Counted from the first letter of the stretch, positions 18,089 through 27,343 are shown. The stretch: 64,000 nucleotides of DNA from Streptantibioticus parmotrematis (GCF_019890615.1 NZ_JAINVZ010000001.1:558001-622000), one strand, 5' to 3'. The notes: generated from the sequence alone by a model not told the origin. Made by a program: numbers and translations.

Positions 18089-19081
18089 TCACTCCGGTGC
18101 CGGACCGCCGCTGCCGCGGCGGATGTTGGTGGCGAAGTTCAGGGGGTCGCAGGCGTGGCAGCCGAGGCGCCCGCTGTTGTGGGCGGTTGCCAGGGCGTGG
18201 CGTCGGCGGGCGAGGATCGCCTTGGCCGACTCCTCGTGAAGGTTGCCGAAGCCGATGGTGCGGCGTTCCTCCCAGGCGATGGAGTTGCACGGCAGCACGT
18301 GGCCGGAGGCGTCGATGTAGAGCTGGCCCAGTTCCACGGTGCAGGAGCGTCCCCGGACGGCGGAGCCGGTCGGGCGGGAGGTACGGACCTCGGTGAGCGG
18401 TATGTCGGCGAAGCCGGAGGGGAGCGGGCTGATCAGGGTGGGGCCCGGCCCGGGGGTGGCGTGGAGCGTGGCGACGGTGGTCCTGAGGCGGCGGCGGGTC
18501 TCCTCGTTCCAGGTCCTGGCGATGGCTCCCTTGACCGGGATCAGGTGCCACAGGTGCAGGCTCGGCCAGAACGGCAGGGTGGTGAAATCCGCCAGGTCGT
18601 CCGCGTTGGTGGGCATGAGAACGGTGTTGAGCTGGCAGAAGACGCCCCGGTCGGAGATCCGGGCCAGTGCCTGCGTGATGTCCTGTTCGGGGAAGGCCGG
18701 CAGCTTGCGCCAGGTGGCGTGGCGCTCGGGGTCGGCGAAGTCGCGGGAGTACACGACCTTGGCCAGGCGCGGGGAGTCGAGCAGCCAGTCGTGGCCGGGT
18801 TCCAGAACGGTGCCATTGGTGATGAAGCCGAAGTCGAGGCCGAGTCGCCCGGTCAGGGTGAGGAGCGCGTCGAAGTCTGGGTGGGTGACGAACTCCCCAC
18901 CGGTGAAGATCACGCGCTGCCAGCCCTCGTCGGCCAGGGCACGCAGGGCGTCACGGACGGTGCCGGCCGTGAGGACGCTGTCATCGCGCCAGCTCAGGCA
19001 CATCGGGCAGCTGGCGTTGCAGGGGTTCTGCAGCGAGAGGTAGGCGGTGCCTTCCAGCTCCGCGGGGTCGGTGGGGTTCAA
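18089..19081 (-). CDS. Radical SAM enzyme with extra C-terminal cysteines
   Basis: A 330-residue radical SAM protein. The 4Fe-4S/SAM motif is Cys21-x3-Cys25-x2-Cys28 (NPCNASCPMCLSW), followed by FTGGEFVTHPDF and FITNGTVLE. The C-terminal part has a SPASM/twitch-like set: the Cys of GRSCTVELGQ, the Cys of GHVLPCNS and the pair GCHAC, so an auxiliary cluster is likely. I choose TTG 19081: AAGGGA lies 7 bases upstream and it overlaps the previous stop (TTGA); the next ATG would delete the cluster motif. SPASM-type enzymes modify peptides, amino acids or sugars. The substrate is unknown; it probably acts on the NRPS product or a building block. Confidence 0.85.
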   Translation of the reverse strand: MNPTDPAELEGTAYLSLQNPCNASCPMCLSWRDDSVLTAGTVRDALRALADEGWQRVIFTGGEFVTHPDFDALLTLTGRLGLDFGFITNGTVLEPGHDWLLDSPRLAKVVYSRDFADPERHATWRKLPAFPEQDITQALARISDRGVFCQLNTVLMPTNADDLADFTTLPFWPSLHLWHLIPVKGAIARTWNEETRRRLRTTVATLHATPGPGPTLISPLPSGFADIPLTEVRTSRPTGSAVRGRSCTVELGQLYIDASGHVLPCNSIAWEERRTIGFGNLHEESAKAILARRRHALATAHNSGRLGCHACDPLNFATNIRRGSGGPAPE

Positions 19082-20172
19082 CGGGCCGTCCCTTCGGGTG
19101 AGTCGGCGTGGCCGGCACCGTGCCGGGGGGTGGCGGACAGGCGGGCGTCCAGTGCGCTCAGCGCAAGAGTCAGCCGCTCGTGCAGTGCGGTGCCGCCCAG
19201 GCGCAGGGTGACCAGTTCCAGGTAGTCCTGGTAGGCGATGGCCCGGGTGTCGAACAGCCAGCCCGCCAGGCACAGTTCTTCGTAGGCACCGGGGCCCAGG
19301 GCCTGCCCGGCACCCGAGGCGGTGTCGTGGACGAGGGCGCGCAAGGTCCGGTCGTCGAGGTGGACACGGCGAAGGTAGGGCTCTTCGAGGTTGAGCGAGA
19401 CCCCGCTGTCCTCGTTGCGCTCCCAGTACCAGAGGTCGTGTTCGTCGAGGAACCTGCACCAGAGCACCGCCAGCACGTACTCGCAGAGCAGTGGTTCGCC
19501 CCGTTGGGCACGGTGAGTGTCCTCGTGGGCCTGGAGCAGGAAGACGTACAGGCTCATGATGCCCGCCCGTCCGTGCCGCTCCAGGAGCCGCTCACACTGG
19601 CGGGGGCTGAGGCGTTCCACGAACGTGGGCCCGGGGATGGCCGGTGGATAGAACGGGTAGAGCACGGAGTCGCGGAACAGCTCCAGCCAGCTCCGGCCGT
19701 CGGGAGGCTGGAAGAGGGCCGGGTCGTAGGTGATCCCGAGGCCGGTCAGGTACCTGCGCCAGCGGCCGAGCAGGTCGTGCACGAGCGGGGTGTCGGTGAC
19801 GGGTTGTTCCAGCCGCACCGCCGGCAGGCCGGCGCCCGGTATCCCGCGCAGCCGGGAGCGGGTCAGCTCCTGCCAGCGAGCCGCCTGCGGTGCGAAGGGG
19901 CGGGAGAAGCGGTCCGCGATGCGGACCCCGAACCCGTCGGCCAGATAGGCGCGGAAGGCGTACCGGTCGACCAGGTAGCCGGGCACCTCCCCGGGTACCG
20001 GTGGGGCGTCCGCGGGCCCGGACAGCGCGCGCCAGTCGCGCCCGGCCCGCTCGCGCCAGTGGTCCAGCTCGTCGGTGAAGGAGCCGGTGAACGCGCCGGT
20101 GGCCGCCTCGTCGAGCGGGCGGGGCTGCCCCGGCGCCTCGGTGCGGTGGGCCCGCAGCGCGAGGCCGGTCAT
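19078..20172 (-). CDS. Unknown protein with HExxH motif
   Basis: A 364-residue protein I do not recognise. It is rich in Arg, Trp and Tyr and has no signal peptide or clear membrane segment. The most notable feature is His216-Glu-Asp-Thr-His220 in LLQAHEDTHRAQRGE, a perfect HExxH zincin-type motif inside a likely helix, with Glu231 eleven residues later as a possible third ligand. This could be a metallohydrolase, or a coincidental or other metal site (HEXXH also occurs in non-peptidases). ATG overlaps the DegT stop and its own stop overlaps the radical SAM start, so it is expressed stoichiometrically with the NRPS operon. Confidence 0.75.
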   Translation of the reverse strand: MTGLALRAHRTEAPGQPRPLDEAATGAFTGSFTDELDHWRERAGRDWRALSGPADAPPVPGEVPGYLVDRYAFRAYLADGFGVRIADRFSRPFAPQAARWQELTRSRLRGIPGAGLPAVRLEQPVTDTPLVHDLLGRWRRYLTGLGITYDPALFQPPDGRSWLELFRDSVLYPFYPPAIPGPTFVERLSPRQCERLLERHGRAGIMSLYVFLLQAHEDTHRAQRGEPLLCEYVLAVLWCRFLDEHDLWYWERNEDSGVSLNLEEPYLRRVHLDDRTLRALVHDTASGAGQALGPGAYEELCLAGWLFDTRAIAYQDYLELVTLRLGGTALHERLTLALSALDARLSATPRHGAGHADSPEGTAR

Positions 20173-21347
20173 CGCCGGCCGCCGTTCACGGGCCCGGGCG
20201 GCTCGGAAGGCTCGGGCAGCTCAGGCATGACTGTGGCTTTGTCCTGACGTTCCGTCAGATTCGTTGCCTGAAGGATGAGTTCGTCGAGGTCCTGGAACGG
20301 CCACAGTGTGACGCCGACCAGGCGTCCCCACAGGTCGCGACAGCGGTGGGCGATCTCCTCGGTGTAGAGGGCGTGCCGGGCCACCACGGGTTCGTCGACG
20401 AGCGCCGCGATGTAGAAGCGTTCCAGCCACGGGTGCTCGGCCAGCACCTGTTCGGCCCGCTCGGGGGTGTCCAGGGTGACGGCGACCCGCTGCCAGGCGC
20501 TGAGCGCGTCGTGGTCGATGTGCTGGAGGCGGGCGTGCGGCGACACGCGGGGCAGGTGCTCACGCAGGAGCAGCGCCGTCTGCGTGCGGATCTGGGCCAG
20601 TTCCTCGAAGGCCTCGAACTGCGGTTCCAGGACGGCTGCCTGGAATTCCGTCAGCAGCGACTTGCCGCCGATCTCGTGGGCCAGGAAGCGCCCGTCGGGC
20701 ACCTCGCGCAGCCCGGCGTGGCGGATGGCCTTGGCCCGCTCGTGGACCCGCGGGTCGCCGGTGGTGAACATACCGCCGTCGCCGCAACTCAGCGGCTTGG
20801 AGGTGTTGAAGCTGAAGGCCGCGCCGTCGCCGAGCGAGCCGACGGCGCGGGTGCCCAGTCGGGCGCCGAGCGCCTGGGCGGCGTCCTCCAGCAGGAGCAG
20901 GCCCCGTTCGGTGCAGAACTGCGCCACCCGGCCCGCTCCCGAGGGGTTGCCGAAGGTGTGGACGAAGATCACGGCTCTGGTGTCCGGGGTCAGCACCGCC
21001 CGCACGTGCTCGGGCTCGGGGTTGAAGGTGGTGTCGTCGACGTCGCAGAGCACCGGCCGGGCGCCGGTCAGCAGGACGGCCTGGGCGGTGGCCACGAAGG
21101 TGGAGCTGGGGATCACCACGTCGTCGCCCGGCCCGATCCCGTGGGCCCGCAGGCCCAGTTCGAGGGCGGCCGTGCCCGCGTTGGTGGTCAGGCACGGCAC
21201 GCCGAGGAGTTCCTCGGCGCGGGCCTGGACGGCGTTGACGAACCGTCCGCGGTAGATGTTCCACTGCTTGCTGTCCACCAGGTCCAGGAGGTTCTCCCGG
21301 ATCCGTGCCTCGATGCGCTCCTGGAGGCCGTGTCGGTTCGTCGCCAC
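20169..21347 (-). CDS. DegT/DnrJ/EryC1/StrS aminotransferase
   Basis: A 392-residue PLP enzyme of the sugar-aminotransferase family. The PLP lysine is Lys184 in SFNTSKPLSCGDGG, and Asp155 (LLEDAAQALGA) binds the pyridine nitrogen. Family members transaminate nucleotide-linked keto-sugars, scyllo-inosose or, less often, other ketones. GTG 21347 (VATNRHGLQE) is preferred: GAGAGGA lies 5 bases upstream, and residues further upstream resemble no family member. It follows the methyltransferase stop by 10 bases and overlaps the next gene by ATGA. Together with the glycosyltransferase and reductase it may supply an amino sugar or aminocyclitol, but no sugar-nucleotide dehydratase is seen here. Confidence 0.88.
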   Translation of the reverse strand: MATNRHGLQERIEARIRENLLDLVDSKQWNIYRGRFVNAVQARAEELLGVPCLTTNAGTAALELGLRAHGIGPGDDVVIPSSTFVATAQAVLLTGARPVLCDVDDTTFNPEPEHVRAVLTPDTRAVIFVHTFGNPSGAGRVAQFCTERGLLLLEDAAQALGARLGTRAVGSLGDGAAFSFNTSKPLSCGDGGMFTTGDPRVHERAKAIRHAGLREVPDGRFLAHEIGGKSLLTEFQAAVLEPQFEAFEELAQIRTQTALLLREHLPRVSPHARLQHIDHDALSAWQRVAVTLDTPERAEQVLAEHPWLERFYIAALVDEPVVARHALYTEEIAHRCRDLWGRLVGVTLWPFQDLDELILQATNLTERQDKATVMPELPEPSEPPGPVNGGRR

Positions 21348-21357
21348 GTGGGTCCTC

Positions 21358-22107
21358 TCAGAAGGCGGTGGAGTCGAGGTCGGGCCACTGCTCGTGCAGG
21401 CCCTGGAAGTAGGCGGGCAGGGATTCCGGCGCGCGCTCACGCATGATCGTCACCCCGGCACCGAACGGCAGGTCCAGCAGCTGCCACTGCGGGTGGCGTT
21501 CCTCGATCTCCAGGAGCAGGCGGCGCGGGCCCGACCACTTGGGGTTGGCGCTGCGGCTGACGGTGTCGTGGAAGATGATCGTGCCGCCGGGCGCCAGCCG
21601 GGGCGACATCAGCCGGAAGTCGGTCTCCACCGCCTCGTAGAAGTGCCCTCCGTCGATGAACAGCAGGTCGATCGGCGGGAGCTGGGCACAGGCCTCGGTG
21701 GCCGCGAACTGCTCGGTGGTCATCAGATGGTGGACGATGTGCTCCTCGACGCCGAAGGACTTGAACCAGGTGCGCACCTGCTCGGCGTCGGTCCAGAAGT
21801 CGTCGTCGAAGGAGGGGTCCACGAAGGTGATGGCGGGCGCGTCGCGGTCGCGCTGAGCCTTGGCGAGCAGGATCGGCACGAAGCCGCGCCCCGAGCCGAT
21901 GCTCAGCACGACGCGTGGTTCCAGCGCCCTCGTGAGGCCGTAGTACAGCCAGCCGAGCCCGAGGCTGTCGCGGTGCGCGGCGCGCACCGCGTCCGGCGCG
22001 TCCCGCCCGCCCCAGGTCGGAGGACCGGCCGGAAGCTTCGCGTGGCCGGTGCGGTTCGGTTCCATGTCGGGATGGGACAGGAAGTGCGACACCCAGTTCT
22101 CGTCCAT
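21358..22107 (-). CDS. Class I SAM-dependent methyltransferase
   Basis: A 249-residue Rossmann-fold methyltransferase. Motif I is VVLSIGSGRGFVPI, the acidic residue after beta2 is in FVDPSFDDDF, and DLLFIDGGHFYEAVETD plus PGGTIIFHDTV correspond to motifs II-III of the class-24 type, which includes O-methyltransferases of natural products. ATG 22107 has GGAGAGGA 4 bases upstream. It lies 12 bases after the glycosyltransferase stop, within the operon. The acceptor atom and substrate cannot be predicted. Confidence 0.82.
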   Translation of the reverse strand: MDENWVSHFLSHPDMEPNRTGHAKLPAGPPTWGGRDAPDAVRAAHRDSLGLGWLYYGLTRALEPRVVLSIGSGRGFVPILLAKAQRDRDAPAITFVDPSFDDDFWTDAEQVRTWFKSFGVEEHIVHHLMTTEQFAATEACAQLPPIDLLFIDGGHFYEAVETDFRLMSPRLAPGGTIIFHDTVSRSANPKWSGPRRLLLEIEERHPQWQLLDLPFGAGVTIMRERAPESLPAYFQGLHEQWPDLDSTAF

Positions 22108-22119
22108 GCGGTCCTCTCC

Positions 22120-23451
22120 TTACCGTTCAACCTTGTTGAACGTCGATTTGCGAAGCAGCATCCGGGCGACGGCGTTGCCCGCTCCGAGCGACTTGAAGGC
22201 CACCGCGAGCGGGACCAGGCCCCGGGCGGAGCGGGTGGCGGCGCCGGTCGCGGGAGGACTGGTGAGCCGCAGCGCCTGCGCGCCCAGTTCGTAGTAGCCG
22301 TACATCAGCCCGGTCAGCGCCACCGGTCCACGCCATCCGGCCATGCGGTGGGCGCCGGCGGCGGCGAGGGCGAACACCGCGGGGCGGCACAGCCACCGGC
22401 CGGCCAGCGCGGTGTGGGTGAGCAGGGGCAGCACGGTGTCCGGGGCGAGCGAACTCGGCCTGTACCAGCGGAAGAACTGAAGGTTCCCGGAGTACCAGAA
22501 GGTGTGCTGGCGGATGAGTCCGGTGTGGCTGGTGGGCGACTGGCAGGCGTCGTCGAAGGGCACCGGATGGATGGCGATGCCTGCCCGGGAGAGCGCGAAG
22601 CCGATCTGGATGCCGTCGCACGGTCCGGTCCGGGGGAACCCGCCGACCGCTTCCAGCGTCCGCAAGTCGAAGAACTCGCCGTGGCCCATGCAGTAGGGCG
22701 GGAACGGCAGGCTGCGGCCGGCGGCGATCCGGTCCCGGCAGGCGAGCAGCCGGGGGACCTCGAAGATGTGGTTCCACGCGCCCTGGTAGACGGCGTTGGC
22801 GTGCAGCAGGCCGCGGCTGCGGGCCAGGGCCTCGCCGTTGGCCAGGTAGGTGACGGTCTGCTGGAACGCCGAGGCCTGCGGGCGGCGGCGCAGTTGGTCG
22901 TCGAGGTAGGCCAGCGTCGGCGCCTCGGGACGGGAGTCCGCGTCGTAGACGCCGACCAGGATCCGTTGCCCGGCCAGCCGCTCCCGCACCTGCTCCTGGA
23001 CGTGGCCGAGCGCGGCGTTGAGCTGGAGGCTGCGGCGCTGCTCGGGGCCGGTGTGGGTGACGACGGTGATCGGCGCGCCGTCGGGGTGGCGCTTGGCGTA
23101 CTCCTCCACCACCTGGGCGGTGGAGCGCTCGCCGTTCTCCTTCCCGTCGACGGCGACCAGGATCTCGAACCGGTCCGCGGGGTAGTCCAGTTTCCGCAGG
23201 TGGGCCAGCGTTCCCTCGATGACCCGTTGTTCGCGCAGCGCCGGGACCAGCAGGAAGACGTAGGCCGTGCCGGGCTCCCGGTCCGCTCGAACGGCCGCGA
23301 AGCCTCGGCGGGCCTGGTGCTTCCAGCGGGCCGAGCGCACGATGTTGCGTACGCCCGCGGCCGTGCCGCCGAGCACAGTGACCAGGGCCGCCCGCTCCGC
23401 CAGGGCCAGCACGCCGGTGGCCCGCGAACCGCGCCCGCGCGCCCGGCTCAC
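22120..23451 (-). CDS. Glycosyltransferase family 2, membrane-associated
   Basis: A 443-residue GT-A fold glycosyltransferase. The nucleotide-binding start is YVFLLVPALREQRVIEGT, the metal-binding motif is VYDADSRPE, and an acceptor-side region with GHGEFFDL and FPRTGPCDGIQIGF follows. The last 100 residues include hydrophobic stretches (CRPAVFALAAAGA, GPVALTGLMYGYYELGAQ), and a first one lies at AALVTVLGGTAAG, so it is likely membrane-bound. This resembles polymer or lipid-type family 2 enzymes more than the usual GT1 enzymes of antibiotic glycosylation, which is unusual inside an NRPS operon. GTG overlaps the synthetase stop (GTGA); the gene ends in TAA. Confidence 0.8.
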   Translation of the reverse strand: MSRARGRGSRATGVLALAERAALVTVLGGTAAGVRNIVRSARWKHQARRGFAAVRADREPGTAYVFLLVPALREQRVIEGTLAHLRKLDYPADRFEILVAVDGKENGERSTAQVVEEYAKRHPDGAPITVVTHTGPEQRRSLQLNAALGHVQEQVRERLAGQRILVGVYDADSRPEAPTLAYLDDQLRRRPQASAFQQTVTYLANGEALARSRGLLHANAVYQGAWNHIFEVPRLLACRDRIAAGRSLPFPPYCMGHGEFFDLRTLEAVGGFPRTGPCDGIQIGFALSRAGIAIHPVPFDDACQSPTSHTGLIRQHTFWYSGNLQFFRWYRPSSLAPDTVLPLLTHTALAGRWLCRPAVFALAAAGAHRMAGWRGPVALTGLMYGYYELGAQALRLTSPPATGAATRSARGLVPLAVAFKSLGAGNAVARMLLRKSTFNKVER

Positions 23452-26400
23452 CGGGAGCCGGCCCAGGAGCCGAGGTCCGTCACGGCGGTGACGACGGCAT
23501 CGGCGAGGGTGGTGATGAGGTCGCGCGGGTAGGCCGCCTCGACGTACTCCAGCAGGACCGCGCCACCGTGCGGGCCGGAGCGCGAGGTGACCACCAGGGC
23601 GGGGTCGTGGCGCGTCCCCGGGCGGAGTGCGGGGCGCAGGGCGGTGAGCCGGAGGTCGGGGGTGAAAGGCGTCACCGGGAGCTCCTGGCGGTGGTGGAAC
23701 AGCAGGTAGGGGCGCTTTCGCAGCCGCTCCACCTCGGCGCCACGGCCCTCGGCACGCAGCTGCGCCAGGGCGGCGGCCAGCGGTGGGGGATCGGTGACCA
23801 GGTGCACCAGCTGCCGCCGGGCGTCTTCGAACAGCTCGCCGGGCTCCGCGCAGCGCCGGCGTTCGAAGTGGACGAAGGCCAGCTCGGTCAGGCAGCCGAC
23901 GGTGGTGTCCGCTCCCGGCAGGTGCCGCCCGGACTGGGAGATCTGGAAGCCGAACTCCTCGCCGTCGACGACCTCACCGACCGCGCGGGCCAGCACGCTC
24001 AGGTAGAAGCAGGCGGGTGTGATCCCCCGGGCGGCCAGCGCCGCCTCGCTCGCGGCCGGCACCCGCGGCAGCTCACGCTCGACGGTGGCGGTGCGCCCGG
24101 TCGCCAGCGGATCGTGGCCGGGGTGGGCGGGCAGCGGCAGCGGGGGGCGGAACCCGCGCAGGTAGAGATGGTCGACGGCCCGGGCGAGGGCGGCGCGGCC
24201 CTCGGGGGTGGCGTACTGCTCGGCCTGGCGGCGCGCGTACTCCTGGTACTGGGTCACCGGGCCCAGCGCGGCCGGCGCGTGGCCGTGGGCCTGGCCGTAG
24301 AGCGCGGCGAGTTCGCCGACCAGGATCTCGGCGGACACCTCGTCGAAGGCGATGTGGTCGACGCACAGCGCGAGGACGTGCTCGCTCGCGCCGTCGGTGA
24401 CCAGCAGGGCACGGACCACGGGACCGTGGGCCATGTCGAAGGGGAGGCGGCCGAATCCCCGCTCGCCGCGGATGGCCTCGATCTCGGCCTCGTGCCGGCC
24501 TCGGGGCAGCGTCCGGACCTCCAGCGGCCAGTGGCGCCCGGCGGCCGGGGCGATGACGGCGACGAAGTCGGGGTCATCGCGGTAGCGGGTGGCCAGGATG
24601 TCGTGGCGGACGGTCAGGGCGTCCAGGGCGGAGCGCAGCGCCGTCACGTCGAGGGGGCCGCGCAGGCGGTGGAGGATGAGCACCGGCTGGGTGCTGCCGT
24701 CGGCCGCGGCGCGGTAGGCGCCCAGCCGGGCGCGCTGTTGCAGGGAGGCCGGCGCGGTGAACTCCCCGGTGGGCGCCGGACCGGGGGAGGGTGCGACCGG
24801 CTCCGGTGCCGCCCGCCGTGCGCTCTCCACCGCTTGGGCGACCCGCGCCAGGGTCGGGTTCTCGAACATGACGGCGAGCGGCAGTTCGACGCCGAGCCGG
24901 GCGCGGATCCGGGCGACCACCCGGGAAGCGCCGATGGAAGTGCCGCCGCAGCCGAAGAAGTCGTCCCCGGGGCCGACCGCCTCCAGCCGCAGCACCTCGC
25001 ACCAGATCCGCGCGACCTGGTCCTCCGTCAGGGAGAGCCGCGCACGCGGCTGCGTGGCGGCGGCGGGGGAGGGCAGCAGCAGGCGGTCCACCTTGCCGTT
25101 CGCCTTCAGCGGCAGCTCCTCCAGCCACACGTACTGTCCCGGCACCAGGTAGGGCGGCAGCAGGGCCGCGAGGTGCTCGCGCGTCCGGTGGGTGTCCAGC
25201 GGCGGCTGCCCGGCGGCGGGCACCAGGTAGGCGACCAGGCGCTGGTCCGTGCCGGGCTCGCGGACCGCGTGCACGAAGGCGTCGGCGACCCGCGGGTGGC
25301 GGCGTAACGCGTGCTCGATCTCGCCCGGTTCGATCCGGTGGCCCTCGATCTTGACCTGGTCGTCGATCCGTCCGGCGAAGACGATGTCGCCGTCCGGCCC
25401 GCGCCGCCCCAGGTCCCCGCTGCGATAGAGCCGGCGCCCGGGCGTGCCGTCCAGGTGGGGGACGAACCGCTGCTCGGTCAGCTCGGGCGCGCCCAGGTAG
25501 CCGTTGGACAGTCCGGCGCCGCCGAGCCACAGTTCGCCCAGCTCCCCGTCCGGCACGACCCGCCCGTCCGGCCCGACGACGTACACCTCGGCGCCGGCGA
25601 TGGGCCGGCCGATGGGCACCGGGGAGGGGACGGGGCGCTTCGGGTCGATCGTGAACGTGGTACTGAAGACCGTGGTCTCGGTGGGGCCGTACCCCTCGAC
25701 GAACCGGCAGTCCGGCAGGGCCAGCCGGGCGCGCTCCAGATGCTCCGTGGAGGCCGGCTCGCCACCGGTGAGCAGCACCCGCACCTCGCTGAGGGCCGCC
25801 AACTCCTCGTCCACGACGAGGTGGAGGAGCGAGGCGGTGAGGTAGAGCGTGGTGACGCGGAACTCGTGCAGCACCTTGCCGAGGTCGGCGGGGGAGAGCC
25901 GTCCGGGCGGGGCGATCACCAGCTCGCCGCCGTTGAGCAGCGGGCCGAAGATCTCCAGCAGGCTGGCGTCGAAGGAGAGCGGGGAGTGCTGGAGCACGGT
26001 GTCCCGGGGGCCGAACCGGACGAACTCCTGGTCGCGTACCAGGCGCAGCACCCCGCGATGCGGCACCGAGACGGCCTTGGGCTGACCGGTGGTGCCGGAG
26101 GTGGAGAGCACGAAGGCGGCCTGCTGCGCGTCGCGCGGTCCCGGCGGCGGCTCGGTGGCGGGACCGGCCGATCGCAGCTGCGCGAGGCTGAGGACCTCGA
26201 TGCCCGCGGCCACGGCTCCCGGCGCCAGACCGCTCTCGTCGACGAGGGCCAGCGTGACGCGGGCATCGGCCAGCAGGCCCGCCGTCCGGATGGCCGGCTC
26301 GCCGGGGTCCAGCGGGAGGCAGGCCGCTCCGGCGGCGAGCACCCCCAGCAGGGCGACCACCACGGGGGTACCGCGCGCGGCCCGCAGCGCGACCACGTCC

Positions 26401-26567
26401 GAGGGGCGCACGCCCCTGTCGTGCAGGGCCTGGGCGCACCCCGCCACGTGGGCCTGGAGCTCTCGGTAGGTCAGCCGGCCGTTCGCGTCCCGCACGGCTG
26501 TCGCGTCCGGCGTGCGCAGCGCCTGCTCGGCCAGGGCCTCGGGCAGGGAAAGCGGAGCAGGATCCAT
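23448..26567 (-). CDS. Nonribosomal peptide synthetase, A-PCP-C
   Basis: A 1039-residue synthetase. The adenylation domain spans about 8-500: A3 LSTSGTTGQPKAV, A5 EGYGPTETT, A7 YRSGDL, A10 Lys492 in NGKVDR. Ser544 (CGGTSIGAS) is the carrier site. The condensation domain (about 605-1030) has Asp737-His738-IAF-Asp742 in place of HHxxxD: the second His, the catalytic one, is kept. My hand alignment to GrsA gives the pocket DALYLGGVFK, close to valine-type codes (e.g. DALWLGGTFK), so a branched aliphatic residue is likely. There is no thioesterase. ATG 26567 has AAGGAGAG 7 bases upstream. Codon 421 is TTA (25305-25307). The terminal C domain probably joins the loaded amino acid to a partner in trans. 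Confidence 0.92.
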   Translation of the reverse strand: MDPAPLSLPEALAEQALRTPDATAVRDANGRLTYRELQAHVAGCAQALHDRGVRPSDVVALRAARGTPVVVALLGVLAAGAACLPLDPGEPAIRTAGLLADARVTLALVDESGLAPGAVAAGIEVLSLAQLRSAGPATEPPPGPRDAQQAAFVLSTSGTTGQPKAVSVPHRGVLRLVRDQEFVRFGPRDTVLQHSPLSFDASLLEIFGPLLNGGELVIAPPGRLSPADLGKVLHEFRVTTLYLTASLLHLVVDEELAALSEVRVLLTGGEPASTEHLERARLALPDCRFVEGYGPTETTVFSTTFTIDPKRPVPSPVPIGRPIAGAEVYVVGPDGRVVPDGELGELWLGGAGLSNGYLGAPELTEQRFVPHLDGTPGRRLYRSGDLGRRGPDGDIVFAGRIDDQVKIEGHRIEPGEIEHALRRHPRVADAFVHAVREPGTDQRLVAYLVPAAGQPPLDTHRTREHLAALLPPYLVPGQYVWLEELPLKANGKVDRLLLPSPAAATQPRARLSLTEDQVARIWCEVLRLEAVGPGDDFFGCGGTSIGASRVVARIRARLGVELPLAVMFENPTLARVAQAVESARRAAPEPVAPSPGPAPTGEFTAPASLQQRARLGAYRAAADGSTQPVLILHRLRGPLDVTALRSALDALTVRHDILATRYRDDPDFVAVIAPAAGRHWPLEVRTLPRGRHEAEIEAIRGERGFGRLPFDMAHGPVVRALLVTDGASEHVLALCVDHIAFDEVSAEILVGELAALYGQAHGHAPAALGPVTQYQEYARRQAEQYATPEGRAALARAVDHLYLRGFRPPLPLPAHPGHDPLATGRTATVERELPRVPAASEAALAARGITPACFYLSVLARAVGEVVDGEEFGFQISQSGRHLPGADTTVGCLTELAFVHFERRRCAEPGELFEDARRQLVHLVTDPPPLAAALAQLRAEGRGAEVERLRKRPYLLFHHRQELPVTPFTPDLRLTALRPALRPGTRHDPALVVTSRSGPHGGAVLLEYVEAAYPRDLITTLADAVVTAVTDLGSWAGSR

Positions 26568-27343
26568 CTGCTGACTCTCCTTCGGATCGGTTCTGCTGCG
26601 GGAGTCCGCAGGGTGCCCGACGAAACGACAGGCGGCGGTGGCCGCCGAAACAGCGGGTGTGCCCTTGTGGGCAAGGCCGTATCCGAAAGGGCAAAACAGC
26701 ATGCCCTAAAGGTCACGGACATAGTGGCGCACGGGGAATAGGGAGGGCTGGCGCACGGAGAATGGAGAGGCTGTCCGGGCAGGGGTATTTGCCGAATATT
26801 GATCGATCATAAGAGGTCCGGTGGTGACCGCGTCAACCCCTGTCGGCGATTTCGCGGATAATTCCGACGAGCTGTCAGTTCCGGCATCGAGGGGGTTGGG
26901 CGCCCGGTCGGAACTTCGGACAAAGATTTATGAATCATGCTGAATAGGGTGATCTCGGCCCCCTTGAATGTGGCGCGCGTCACATCTCCGGGTGAATCTG
27001 GCATCCCGTCAACCGAGAAGTTATGTTGATCCGCGGACCCTCATTCTGGGTTTCCCGGTGAAATCGATATTCCTCCAGCGTGAACACCCGCGCGGAGCAG
27101 GCGCCCGTTCCGGTGGCGAAAGGAAAGAGACATGCATTCCCCTGGTGGCCTGCTGAGAAACTGACCGGCCCGCATTTCGACAGGAGTCGGCCACGCGGCT
27201 CGGCCGCGAGATCGGCGATCGCGGGCGCGCTCCCGGCTCCCGGCCCCGGGCCGCCCCTGACACTGCGGCGCCGCCACCCCGGCGTCGCCATGCCCGAGCG
27301 CCGCCACGGCAGCGAACCGCCCCGCAGGCCCGCAGGAGAAAAC
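26568..27343. promoter_or_regulatory. Divergent control region of the first NRPS cluster
   Basis: 776 bases without a credible gene between two divergent synthetase genes. Base composition drops clearly (A/T-rich stretches around 26790-26815, 26925-26950 and 27000-27080), as expected for promoters. It contains the tandem repeat at 26725-26772, the inverted pair AGTTCCG (26877-26883)/CGGAACT (26909-26915), and the alternating palindrome TTGATCGATCA near 26800. No consensus -35/-10 pair stands out. The rightward leader after about 27080 is GC-rich and could be coding by frame only; the start at 27344 is supported by AGGAG. Confidence 0.6.
26725..26772. repeat. Two tandem 24-25 base direct repeats
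   Basis: The unit beginning TGGCGCACGGGGAATAGGGA (26725) is followed immediately by a copy beginning TGGCGCACGGAGAATGGAGA (26749); both end in GGGCT/AGGCT. They lie about 160 bases upstream of the leftward NRPS start. Candidate activator-binding sites. Confidence 0.6.

Noticed and set aside
23448-26567. Condensation domain thought inactive because HHxxxD reads DHIAFD
   Set aside because: The second, catalytic His and the Asp are kept; first-position changes are seen in active domains, so inactivity cannot be claimed.
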